From the NCBI GenBank assembly GCA_963835525.1, contig CAWIFM010000003.1, positions 868,001 through 932,000 on the forward strand: DNA of 64,000 bases. Direction: 5' to 3'. The notes beneath the pieces are model-generated. The model saw only the letters and a program-made list of their open reading frames with translations, ran no database searches and was not told the origin of the DNA. A program made the translations under genes and the position numbers. Positions within the stretch are counted from its first letter, which is position 1. Each line of letters begins with the position of its first letter. Below are positions 25,315 through 33,693 of this stretch, one piece after another. This DNA comes from DASSUW01 sp963835525. GTDB lineage: Bacteria; Actinomycetota; Thermoleophilia; Solirubrobacterales; Solirubrobacteraceae.

Positions 25315-25324
25315 ATCCTAGAAC
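25315..25324. promoter_or_regulatory. overlapping divergent -10 boxes
   Basis: TAGGAT (minus, 25315-25320) is eight bases from the GTG at 25306. TAGAAC (plus, 25319-25324) is 12 bases from the ATG at 25337. The two boxes share two bases, so both polymerases cannot bind at once. Confidence 0.45.
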
Positions 25325-25336
25325 GCCCCGCCTACC

Positions 25337-26464
25337 ATGCCAGCCCGCGTGCGCGTACTCGTCGTCGACATCCACTACCCCGCCTTCGCGGCGCGCCACT
25401 ACCGCGCGAACCCGGGGCTCGACGGGCGCTCGTACGACGAGCAGCTCGCCTCGCTGACCGGCACCTGGTTCGGCACGACGGGCATCTACCCGCACCACCT
25501 GAACGGGCTCGGCCACGAGGCGAGCGAGATCGTCGTGAACTGCCTTCCGCTGCAGCTCGCGTGGGCGCGGGAGCACGGCCTGCGGCTCGGACCGAACGCC
25601 CGGGCGGCACGGCTGCCCGGGCCCGCCGGGCTGCTGCCGCGCGACCGCGTCCTGCACCGGATCGCGCGCGCCCAGGTCGAGGCGTTCGAGCCCGATGTCG
25701 TCTACCTCCAGGACCTCTGGTTCTTCAAGGCGCCCGAGCTCGCGGCAATGCGGCGGCGCGGCATCCGCGTCGCGGCCCAGCTCGGCTCGCAGCCGCCGGG
25801 CGACGCGCGTGCCACCGAGCTCGACTTCGTGGCCACGTCGTTCCCGCACTTCGTGCCGCGCCTGCGCACCGCCGGGCTCGACGCGGAATACCTGCCGCTC
25901 GGGTTCGACGCGCGGGTGCTCGACCACGTCGACACGGACGGCGACCGGCCGCATGCCGTCGTCTTCGTCGGCGGCGTCCACCGCCCGTCCGTGCACAAGG
26001 GCGGCACTGCGCTGCTCGAGCGGCTGGCCGACGAGCTCGGCATGGAGGTCTGGGGCTACGTGGACGACCGCCTGTCGCGCGACTCGCCGCTCGTGCGCAA
26101 CCACCACGGCGAGGCGTGGGGGCTCGACATGTACCGCGTGCTGGCGCGCGCCAGGGTCGCGATCAACCGCCACGGCGACATCGCCGAGGGGAACGCGAAC
26201 AACATGCGGCTGTTCGAGGCGACCGGGATGGGCGCGCTGCTCGCGACCGAGGCCGCCGACAACCTGCCGGACCTGTTCGAGCCGGATCGCGAGGTGCTCG
26301 CGTACACGGATGCCGACGATCTGATCAGACAGGTGCGGCACCACCTCGAGCACGAGGACGAGCGCCGCGCGGTGGCCGACGCGGGCCGGCGGCGCACGCT
26401 GCGCGACCACGGCTACGGCGGCCGCATCGCCACGCTCGCCGGGATGCTGGAGCGCCGCCTCTGA
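25337..26464 (+). CDS. CgeB-like glycosyltransferase, tandem copy 1
   Basis: A 375-residue GT-B-like protein. The N-terminus VRVLVVDIHYPAFAARHYRA and the block YDEQLASLTGTWFGTTGIY are shared with the next gene. The C-terminal part has HGEAWGLDMYRVLARARVAINRH, EGNANNMRLFEATGMGALLATE and a DERR-rich end, as in the C-terminal domain of CgeB-like glycosyltransferases. The stop overlaps the ATG of its paralogue by one base. The donor is unknown. The pair looks like a local duplication serving two linkages of the same glycan. Confidence 0.78.
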   Translation: MPARVRVLVVDIHYPAFAARHYRANPGLDGRSYDEQLASLTGTWFGTTGIYPHHLNGLGHEASEIVVNCLPLQLAWAREHGLRLGPNARAARLPGPAGLLPRDRVLHRIARAQVEAFEPDVVYLQDLWFFKAPELAAMRRRGIRVAAQLGSQPPGDARATELDFVATSFPHFVPRLRTAGLDAEYLPLGFDARVLDHVDTDGDRPHAVVFVGGVHRPSVHKGGTALLERLADELGMEVWGYVDDRLSRDSPLVRNHHGEAWGLDMYRVLARARVAINRHGDIAEGNANNMRLFEATGMGALLATEAADNLPDLFEPDREVLAYTDADDLIRQVRHHLEHEDERRAVADAGRRRTLRDHGYGGRIATLAGMLERRL

Positions 26465-27564
26465 TGCGCGTCCTCGTGGTGGACACCTACTACGCCGCAT
26501 TCCTCGACGAGCACTACCGGGCCCGGCCCGGCCTGGCCGAGCGCCCGTACGAGGACCAGCTCGCCTCGCTCATGGAGCGCTGCTTCGGCACGTCGGACGC
26601 GTTCTCGACCGGACTCCGCGCGGCAGGCCACGAGGCCGCCGAGGTGGTGGCGAACTGCCTACCGCTCCAGGCGCGCTGGGCGGCGGAGCACGGCGCCGCC
26701 CGCACGGCCCGCGCCGCGGCGCGCCTGCCCGGCCGCTTCGGCGCGCGCGCCCGCGGCGAGCTGCTGCGCGGCATCGCGCGCGAGCAGGTGGCGGACTTCG
26801 AGGCCGATGTCGTGCTCTGCCAGGACATGTCGTTCTTCGAGCGCTCCGACCTTGACGCCCTGCGGGCGGACGGGCGCCTGGTGGCCGGCCAGATCGCGTC
26901 GCCGTCGCCGGACGACGAGCGCGTGCGCGGCCACGACCTCGTCCTGACGTCATTCCCGCACTTCGTGGAGCGGTTCCGAGCCCTCGGCGTGCGGAGCGAG
27001 TACCTGCGACTCGCGTTCCATCCTGCGGTCCTCGACCGACTCCAGGCGACGGACAGGCGGCGGTCGCTCACGTTCGTCGGCAGCGTCGACCCGCGCGTGC
27101 ACGGCGAGGGTGCGGCGTTGCTCGAGCGCGTGGCGGGAGAGTTGACGCTCGAGGCCTTCGGCTACGGCGCCGAGCAGCTCCCTCCGGGGTCGGCGCTCGC
27201 CGCCGCACACGGCGGCGAGGCGTGGGGGCTCGACATGTACCGGCTGCTCGCGGAGTCGCGAGTCACGCTCAACCGCCACATCGCCGCCGCCGAGGGCAAC
27301 GCCAACAACATGCGCCTCTACGAGGCGACCGGCGTCGGGGCGCTGCTGCTGACGGAGGCGGCGCCGAACCTGCACGAGATGTTCGAGCCCGGCGTCGAGA
27401 TCGTCACCTACACGGGCGCGGACGACCTGCTCGGGAAGGCGCGCCACTACCTCGAGCACGACGATGAGCGCGCCGCGATCGCCGCCGCCGGCCAGGCGCG
27501 CACGCTGCGCGAGCACACCTATGCGCAGCGCGTCGTCGAGCTCGTGCAGCTCGTCGAGAGCTAG
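26464..27564 (+). CDS. CgeB-like glycosyltransferase, tandem copy 2
   Basis: A 366-residue paralogue of the gene before it, aligning over the whole length: RVLVVDTYYAAFLDEHYRA, YEDQLASLMERCFGTSDAF, NCLPLQARWAAEHG, HGGEAWGLDMYRLLAESRVTL and EGNANNMRLYEATGVGALL. The middle acceptor-facing section differs most, suggesting a different acceptor. It is translationally coupled through TGATG. Its stop shares four bases with the convergent FkbM gene. Confidence 0.78.
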   Translation: MRVLVVDTYYAAFLDEHYRARPGLAERPYEDQLASLMERCFGTSDAFSTGLRAAGHEAAEVVANCLPLQARWAAEHGAARTARAAARLPGRFGARARGELLRGIAREQVADFEADVVLCQDMSFFERSDLDALRADGRLVAGQIASPSPDDERVRGHDLVLTSFPHFVERFRALGVRSEYLRLAFHPAVLDRLQATDRRRSLTFVGSVDPRVHGEGAALLERVAGELTLEAFGYGAEQLPPGSALAAAHGGEAWGLDMYRLLAESRVTLNRHIAAAEGNANNMRLYEATGVGALLLTEAAPNLHEMFEPGVEIVTYTGADDLLGKARHYLEHDDERAAIAAAGQARTLREHTYAQRVVELVQLVES

Positions 27565-28496
27565 ACGCCGAAGCGCTCGCGGATGGTCACGGTGCCGCCC
27601 GCGTCGAGGTCGTGCACCGGCATGTCGCGCATCAGGCGCAGCCGCTCCGTCCGGTCCGACACGTAGGTCAGCTCGCCGGCCGGGCCGCGCGACTCGCGGA
27701 ACCGGCTCGGGCGCCACGCGTCGGCCGCCTCCAGGACCGGCAGCCTCCCGACCACGTCGTCGCGCACGTAGAACGCGTTGTTGCCGGCGATGTTCGAGCC
27801 GACCAGCGCGAACCCCTTGGCCTTCGCGGTGCGCGTGAGCGCGGCCAGCGACGCGCCCCAGTAGAGGTTCGACGAGTGCTTCTCCCCGCGCACGAACGAC
27901 GGGTCGTACGGGACCGTGACCGCCGCCTCGGGCCCGAACGTCGCGTTGTACTCGAGGATCAGGATCCGTGGCGAGACCACGTCGATCGCCTCGAGGATCC
28001 AGAGGTCGTTGCCGTCGAGGTCGATCGACAGGAGCCCGATGTCGCCCTCGATCCCGGCGCCCCCGATCAGGCGGTTGATGTTGTCGCGGTCGATGAACGC
28101 GGTCACGGCGTCGATCTCGTGGCGCCAGCCGAGTGCGGGTGGCCCTCGAGCAAGCGCTTGTGCGCGTCCGAGCCGTCGAGCACGAGGCCGCGCCAGTTGT
28201 CGTTGACCAGCAGGAAGCGCGTGTTGGACTCGCGTGTAGTCCTCGACGCCGAACTCGACGAAGACGTCGTTCTCGATCGGGACCTTGGCGACGAGGTACT
28301 GGATGATCCCGTCCTCGCCGAACTGGGAGAAGACCTGGAACTCGGCGTCGGCGAGCGGCGCGTCGGGCGGCAGCGCCCGCACCCGAGCGGCCTCGGCGCG
28401 GCCGATCTGCAGCCGCAGCCGCTCGAGCTCGAGCGGCAGCGTCGCGAGCGGCTCGAGCATCCCCACCGCCCGCCGCAGATTCTGAACCCGCTCCAT
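27561..28496 (-). CDS. FkbM-type methyltransferase, two compensating frameshifts
   Basis: The N-terminal part (PDAPLADAEFQVFSQFGEDG, VFVEFGVEDYT) and the C-terminal part (GLLSIDLDGNDLWILEAID, LILEYNATFGPEAAVTVPYD, NLYWGASLAALT) share a frame. The stretch between about 28140 and 28232 is shifted: one extra base near 28232 and one lost near 28140. In the shifted frame it reads NTRFLLVNDNWRGLVLDG, as expected for the family. Repaired length is about 311 residues. I chose the ATG at 28496 because it overlaps the upstream stop by one base. It probably methylates a sugar hydroxyl. Confidence 0.72.
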   Translation of the reverse strand: MERVQNLRRAVGMLEPLATLPLELERLRLQIGRAEAARVRALPPDAPLADAEFQVFSQFGEDGIIQYLVAKVPIENDVFVEFGVEDYTRVQHALPAGQRQLARPRARRLGRAQALARGPPALGWRHEIDAVTAFIDRDNINRLIGGAGIEGDIGLLSIDLDGNDLWILEAIDVVSPRILILEYNATFGPEAAVTVPYDPSFVRGEKHSSNLYWGASLAALTRTAKAKGFALVGSNIAGNNAFYVRDDVVGRLPVLEAADAWRPSRFRESRGPAGELTYVSDRTERLRLMRDMPVHDLDAGGTVTIRERFGV

Positions 28497-29669
28497 CACG
28501 CCCATGACCTCCGCACCCGCTCGAACTCGTCGATGAAGTCCAGCACGCCGCCCACGTAGCCGTCCGCCGTGAAGCGCGGCGCCCGCTCGCGCCCGGCCGC
28601 GATCAGCCGCTCGCGCTCCGCCGGCTCGCCCGCCTTGCGCACCGCGCCGGCCACCGCCTGCGCGTCGAACGGCGGCACGAGCAGCGCAGCGTCGCCCATC
28701 TGCTCGCGCGCGCCCGGCACGTCGGCCGCGACGACCGGGCAGCCGAGCGCCATCGCCTCGAGCGGCGGCAGGTTCTCGGGCCCGAACAGGCTCAGGTAGG
28801 TCAGCGCGTGCGCGTGCCGGTAGAGGGCGACCAGCTCATCGGTCGGCACGAAGCCGAGGAAGCGCACGCGGTCGCCGACGCCCGACTCGCGCGCGAGCCG
28901 CCGGTGGTGCTCGAGCTGGCCCTTGTCGGATCCGACCAGCACGAGCTCGAAGCCGTCGAGCAGCGCGAGCGCGTCGAACAGCGTCGCGTGGTTCTTGTGC
29001 GCCCAGAACTGCGCCGGGTAGAGCAGGTAGCGCTCGCCGATGCCGTGGCGGTCGAGGACGTCGCGCGGCGGCGCCGGGCGCGCGCCCGCCTCGAGCGCGA
29101 ACTCGGGCGTCGGATGGCCGAGCAGCAGGAAGCGGTCCGGCTCGATGCGCCAGTAGCGCTCGACCTGGTCGCGCCCGGCGGCGTTCGGGACGATCACGCG
29201 CGTCGCCTTCGGGATGTAGCGCGAGAAGTAGTGGTGGCGCAGCTCCCACTGCCCGTTGGCGCTCACCTCCGGATACCACGGCTGGCGGGCGTGCTCGACG
29301 TCGAAGACCGTGAAGATGAACGGCTGGCTCGCAGTCCTCGGCGTAGTTGGTCGCGAACCAGACGAGGTCGACGCCGTGCTCGGCGAGCGAGCGCTCGAAC
29401 CACGTCTTCGGCGCGAAGCGCGGGGCGCCGAGCCGGTCCTGGGCGTCGCGGGCCCGGATGATCGTGCGCTTCTGCGCTGCGGCGAGCTTGCCGGCGGGCA
29501 TCATGATCACGCCCGGCGGCGGGCCCTCGGGCGTGGCGGTCGCGTAGTAGACGAACTCGTGCCGCGAGCCGCCCTCGGCGGCGCGCAGGGCGGCGTGGAC
29601 CGACTGCGTGAACGTGTGGACGCCGCCGCCCTCGGGGGTCAGCTGGTAGTAGACGACGGCGACCTTCAC
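28496..29669 (-). CDS. glycosyltransferase family 4, one frameshift
   Basis: The GTG at 29669 gives KVAVVYYQLTPEGGGVHTFTQS and runs to FATNYAEDCE. After one extra C near 29326 the protein continues with WYPEVSANGQWELRHHYFSR, RVIVPNAAGRDQVERYW, YLLYPAQFWAHKNHATLFDAL, LVGSDKGQLEHHRRLA, VPTDELVALYRHAHALTYLS and the donor motif FGPENLPPLEAMALGCPVV. The 1174-nt span minus one base is 391 codons, a normal GT4 length. It resembles mannosyl- and rhamnosyltransferases that use GDP- or dTDP-sugars; the donor is not known. Confidence 0.8.
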
Positions 29670-30410
29670 GCGGCGCTCCGCGAGCGCGCGATCACGTGGA
29701 AGGTGTCCGGCCCGATCCCGCCGTCGTCGTAGGCCGGCACGAAGCGCTCCGCGCGCAGGCCGGCGAGCTGCATCAGGGCGCGCATCTCCTCGACCGCGAA
29801 GAAGCGGTTCGACTGGCGCTCGGTCTCGCGCCGGTACGAGCCGTCGGCGCGCAGCTCGAGCACGTCGTAGTCGACGTGCATCACCATCGCGGCCGCGTCG
29901 AGCGTCGTCTCGGACACGCGCAGGAGCTCGCCGCCGTCCGGGAGCTCGCCAGCGGCGCACGCGCACCGGGTCGGCGGCTCGCGAGCAGCGCCGGCGCGTG
30001 CAGGAACTCGACCGCCACGCGGCGGCCGTGGCGCCCGCATGCCCGCGAGCGCGGCGACGATCCCGTCGTTGTCCTGCGGGTAGCCGATCGAGTCGAACAG
30101 GCAGGTGACCGCGTCGAACGGCGCGCCCGGGACGTCGAGCTCGCGCATGTCCTGCTCGATGCGACGGCGATCCCGGCCTCGCGCGCCCGCGCCAGCAGGT
30201 CGGGGCTGTAGTCGACGCCCGTCACGTCCCAGCCGAGCGCCGCGAACTCGCGCGCGTGGCGGCCCGCTGCCGCACGCCACGTCGAGCAGCGCGACCGGGC
30301 CGTCCGCCGCAGCAGGTCGTGCACGAAGCGCGCCTCCGCCGGCGTACGGCTTGTCGGCGTAGATCAGGTCGTAGTGGCGGGCGTGGAGCCCTTGGAAGCG
30401 TGTTGAGCAC
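29666..30410 (-). pseudogene. class I SAM-dependent methyltransferase, several frameshifts
   Basis: A small methyltransferase in pieces: HARHYDLIYADKPYAGEARFVHD from a likely GTG at 30410, then EFAALGWDVTGVDYSPDLLARA, FDAVTCLFDSIGYPQDNDGIV, and an intact C-terminal half with DYDVLELRADGSYRRETERQ and EMRALMQLAGLRAERFVPAY. At least five single-base changes are needed between 29940 and 30400. Order and spacing of motifs are normal, so sequencing error is the simplest explanation. The gene is coupled to the GT4 downstream (GTGA). Confidence 0.65.
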
Positions 30411-31531
30411 GAGGGCAGGCGGACGAGCGCGCGGATCTGCTCGACGACCTGGCCGATCTGCTCGTCGGTCAGCGTGATCGCGCAGGGGAGGTAGAGCCCC
30501 GTCTCCCACAGGCGCTCCGCGACCGGGCAGTCGACGTCGCGGATAGCCGTCCTGCTCGCGCAGGAACGGCTGCATGTTCATCGGGCAGAAGAACGTCCGC
30601 GACTCGATCTCGGCGCTCGCGCAGCGACGCCATCAGCTCGTCGCGCGTGAGCGGGAACGGGTCGTCGACCGTGATCGAGTACATCCAGTAGACGTTCCGC
30701 GCCCACGTCCAGCTCGGCCGGCGTCTGGATGCCGGGCACGTCGGCGAGCAGGCGCGTTGTAGGTGCGCGCGACGCGCCGCTTCTGCTCGACGAACTCGCT
30801 CGATCCGCCGCAGCTGCACGCGGCCCATCGCGGCCTGGTAGCCGGTCATGCGGAAGTTGAAGCCGGGCGGCTCAGGTGCAGGAAGCGCGGCTGCCCGAAC
30901 GCGAGGTTGCGCAGGTAGCGCAGCCGCTCGGCCAGCTGCGTCGTCGTTCGTCGTGACCATCCCGCCCTCGCCGGTGGTGATGATCTTGTTGGCGTAGAAG
31001 CTGAAGCAGCCCATGTCGCCGAGCGCGCCGGTCATGCGCCCGCGCACGGTCGCGCCGTGCGACTCGGCGCAGTCCTCGATGACCGCGAGGTCGTGGCGGG
31101 CCGGCGATCTCGTTCAGCCGGTCCATGTCGACCGGATGGCCGAACAGGTGGACCGGGATGATCGCCCGCGTCCGCTCGGTGATCAGGTCCTCGACGAGGT
31201 CGAGGTCGAGGTTCCAGGTCTCGCCCTCGGAGTCGACCGGGACCGGCACGCAGCCGTTGTGGAAGGCGGCGAGCGCCGTTGCGATGTTGGTGCTCGCGCT
31301 CACGAGGACCTCGCTGCCCGGCTCGAGCTCGAGCGCGGCGACGGCGAGGTGCAGCGCGGTGGTCCCGCTCGTGCACGCCACGCCGTGGCGCGCGCCCACG
31401 TAGCCGGCGAACTCACGCTCGAAGGCCGGGATCTCCTCGCCGAACGAGCCCGAGATCTCGCCGCGGCGCACCGCCGCGGCGACCGCCTCGACCTCCTCCT
31501 CGCCGATGTAGGGCTCGAAGACGGGGATCAT
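30411..31531 (-). pseudogene. DegT/DnrJ/EryC1 aminotransferase, several frameshifts
   Basis: The ATG at 31531 gives a clean N-terminal ~150 residues: IPVFEPYIGEEEVEAVAAAV, SFGEEIPAFEREFAGYVGAR, GVACTSGTTALHLAVAALEL, RTRAIIPVHLFGHPVDMDRL. The PLP-lysine block FSFYANKIITTGEGGMVTTND appears in another frame. Shifts near 31105, 30940, 30870, 30800, 30755 and 30545 break the rest, ending near 30411 after LYLPCAITLTDEQIGQVVEQ. With two gmd genes nearby, a GDP-4-keto-6-deoxymannose 4-aminotransferase (perosamine synthase) is an attractive but unproven role. The exact 3' end cannot be fixed. Confidence 0.7.
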
Positions 31532-31947
31532 GAGGCGGTCTCGGCCTCGACGACGACCTTGTCCTCCTCGTCGCCCAGGAACGGGCCCTGCTTGACGGAG
31601 AGCGCCTGGAAGTCCTCGACGACCTTGATCGCGTGCACGCCGTGGATGAGCACGATCGCGTCGCCCGCCCCGACGCGCACCTCGCGCAGGAGGTGGCCGT
31701 CGTCGTCGAAGAGCTGGACGTCCACGACGCCGCGCTGCATGACGAACATCTGCTGGAGGTCCTCGATCTCCCGGCGCGTCGCCTTGTGGTAGTGCGGCTC
31801 CTCCTGGTAGCCGGCCTCGTGGGCGAGCAGGCCGAACTGGAAGGACGACTCGGGCGGGGAGAAGAACGTGGTCTTCTCGACCCTCGCGTCGGCCCAGATG
31901 ATCTCCGCGTAGCGGGTGCCTTCGTGCTCGATGACCTCGATGCTCAT
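31528..31947 (-). CDS. cupin-fold protein
   Basis: A 139-residue single-domain cupin. The two cupin motifs are visible: HEAGYQEEPHYHKATRREIE, where paired histidines precede a glutamate, and GAGDAIVLIHGVHAIKVVED. Such small cupins in sugar-nucleotide loci can be epimerases, isomerases or sensor-like proteins; no specific reaction can be read. The gene overlaps the downstream aminotransferase (ATGA), so it likely acts on the same intermediate. TAGTGT lies nine bases before the ATG. Confidence 0.72.
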   Translation of the reverse strand: MSIEVIEHEGTRYAEIIWADARVEKTTFFSPPESSFQFGLLAHEAGYQEEPHYHKATRREIEDLQQMFVMQRGVVDVQLFDDDGHLLREVRVGAGDAIVLIHGVHAIKVVEDFQALSVKQGPFLGDEEDKVVVEAETAS

Positions 31948-31956
31948 CGCGCCATG

Positions 31957-31972
31957 ACACTAGCGCTAAGGT
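31957..31972. promoter_or_regulatory. divergent -10 boxes between cupin and epimerase genes
   Basis: TAGTGT (minus, 31957-31962) is nine bases from the ATG at 31947. TAAGGT (plus, 31967-31972) is eight bases from the ATG at 31981. Only four bases separate the boxes. Confidence 0.5.
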
Positions 31973-31980
31973 CATCGGCC

Positions 31981-32919
31981 ATGAGCTTCTGGCGAGGCAG
32001 AGCCACCGTGGTCACCGGCGGCGGCGGCTTCCTGGGCGCGCCGACGGTTCGGCTGCTGGAGTCGCTCGGGGCGGAGGTGCGCACGGTCCGCTCGGCCGAC
32101 CACGACCTGCGCGACCAGCGCGCCGCTCGCGAGGCCGTCGACGGCGCCGAGGTCGTGATCCACCTGGCCGCGCGCGTCGGCGGGATCGGCTTCAACCGGC
32201 GCAACCCCGCGCCGCTCGCCTACGACAACCTGATGATGGGCGCGAACGTGTTCGAGGCGTGCCGCGAGGCCGGCGTGTCGAAGCTCGTCGCCGCCTGCTC
32301 GGTCTGCGCGTACCCGAAGTTCACCCCGGTGCCGTTCAGCGAGGACTCGCTGTGGGACGGCTATCCGGAGGAGTCGAACGCGCCCTACGGCCTGGCCAAG
32401 AAGATGCTGCTCGTGCTGTCGGACACCTACCGCCGCCAGTACGGCTTCGACTCCTGCGCGCCGGTGCTGGCGAACCTCTACGGCCCGGGCGACAACTTCG
32501 ACCTCGAGGACTCGCACGTGGTCGCCGCGATGGTGCGCAAGTACGTCGAGGCGACCGAGCGCGACGAGCCGCAGGTCGTGCTCTGGGGCACCGGCGCGCC
32601 GTCGCGGGAGTTCCTCTACGTCGACGACGCCGCGCGCGCCCTGGTCGTCGCGGCCGAGCGCTACGACTCGTCGGACCCGGTCAACGTCGGCACCGGCCGC
32701 GAGACGCGCATCCGCGACCTCGCGGAGACGATCGTGCGGCTCACCGGCTACGCGGGCGAGACGGTCTGGGACACCTCGCGCCCAGACGGCCAGCCGACGC
32801 GCTACCTCGACGTGAGCCGCGCCCGCGAGCGCTTCGGCTTCGAGGCTGAGATCGACCTCGAGGAAGGGCTGCGGCGCACGATCGAGAGCTTCCGCGCGTC
32901 GCTGACGCTCAGCGCGTGA
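31981..32919 (+). CDS. fcl: GDP-L-fucose synthase-like epimerase/reductase
   Basis: A 312-residue extended SDR: ATVVTGGGGFLGAPTVRLLE (NAD(P) site), VIHLAARVGGIGFNRRNPAPLAYDNLMMG in two blocks, the active-site AACSVCAYPKFTPVPFSED with Cys/Ser, and Y-x3-K in APYGLAKKMLLVLSDTY. The NLMMG stretch and the CVCAYPK-like block are typical of GDP-4-keto-6-deoxymannose epimerase/reductase. With gmd it would make GDP-L-fucose or a close 6-deoxyhexose. A different NDP-sugar epimerase remains possible. Its leaderless-type promoter box is TAAGGT. Confidence 0.75.
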   Translation: MSFWRGRATVVTGGGGFLGAPTVRLLESLGAEVRTVRSADHDLRDQRAAREAVDGAEVVIHLAARVGGIGFNRRNPAPLAYDNLMMGANVFEACREAGVSKLVAACSVCAYPKFTPVPFSEDSLWDGYPEESNAPYGLAKKMLLVLSDTYRRQYGFDSCAPVLANLYGPGDNFDLEDSHVVAAMVRKYVEATERDEPQVVLWGTGAPSREFLYVDDAARALVVAAERYDSSDPVNVGTGRETRIRDLAETIVRLTGYAGETVWDTSRPDGQPTRYLDVSRARERFGFEAEIDLEEGLRRTIESFRASLTLSA

Positions 32920-33664
32920 CGAAGTAGGTGCTGTTCTTCAGCCCGGCGTTGAGCACGCCCTGGGCGCCCTGCGTGTCGATCGTCACCATCCGCCCGCCGG
33001 AGGCGTAGACGCGGCGGGACATGTCGCCCTCGGGGACGTAGCTCATGGCGATCGGCATCAGGTGCAGGCGCCGGTACAGGAAGGGGGCGCTCACGCCGAT
33101 GCGCCGCAGGGCCTGGTAGAGCCGCCGCCGCCACTGGAGCCGGAAGATCGCCGGGATGTGGCTGGGCAGCGTGAAGACCGCGAGGCCGCCCGGGCGCAGG
33201 ATGCGGCAGAACTCGCGGACGTAGGACTCGATGGCCGTCCGGTCGGGCACGTGCTGCAGCACGATCACCGAGTACACGAGGTCGAAGCTCGCGTCCGGGA
33301 ACTGGCTCAGGTCGTCGGCGCGGTTCACGACGAACGAGGCTCCTTCGACGTCCCCGTTGGCGTCGCGCGCGCCGTGGATCATCTCCTCGGAGATGTCGAC
33401 GCCGACGACCTCCTCGAAGTGCGCGGCCAGCGCGCGGGTCATGCGCCCGAGCCCGCAGCCGAAGTCGAGCGCCCGCTTGCGCTCCTGCGGCAGGCGGAGC
33501 TGCTCGGCGCGGCGCATGAACGCCTCCGCCTCGGCCGTCCCGGTCGCGAAGAACTCCTCGCTGTCCCAGCGGCCGAAGCGCTTGCCCGGGCTCGTGAGGA
33601 TCGCCCAGTGCGGGTCGAGCTGCGCGAGCTCGTTCCAGTCCTGTGCCTGACGATCGATCTGCAT
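32909..33664 (-). CDS. class I SAM-dependent methyltransferase
   Basis: A 251-residue methyltransferase: ALDFGCGLGRMTRALAAHFE (motif I), VVGVDISEEMIHGARDAN, FDLVYSVIVLQHVPDRTAIE, and RILRPGGLAVFTLPSH. It begins with a short helical segment around NELAQLDPHWAILTSPGKR often seen in methyltransferases of glycan clusters. The ATG at 33664 has TAGGGT ten bases upstream. The 3' end overlaps the convergent epimerase gene by 11 bases. Confidence 0.8.
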   Translation of the reverse strand: MQIDRQAQDWNELAQLDPHWAILTSPGKRFGRWDSEEFFATGTAEAEAFMRRAEQLRLPQERKRALDFGCGLGRMTRALAAHFEEVVGVDISEEMIHGARDANGDVEGASFVVNRADDLSQFPDASFDLVYSVIVLQHVPDRTAIESYVREFCRILRPGGLAVFTLPSHIPAIFRLQWRRRLYQALRRIGVSAPFLYRRLHLMPIAMSYVPEGDMSRRVYASGGRMVTIDTQGAQGVLNAGLKNSTYFVTR

Positions 33665-33674
33665 GCGGCCGATC

Positions 33675-33684
33675 ACCCTATCCT
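33675..33684. promoter_or_regulatory. face-to-face -10 boxes
   Basis: TAGGGT on the minus strand (33675-33680) is ten bases from the ATG at 33664. TATCCT on the plus strand (33679-33684) is nine bases from the GTG at 33694. The boxes overlap by two bases in a 29-bp gap, so the methyltransferase and acyltransferase genes share one polymerase site. Confidence 0.5.
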
Positions 33685-33693
33685 GCCGGGGCC

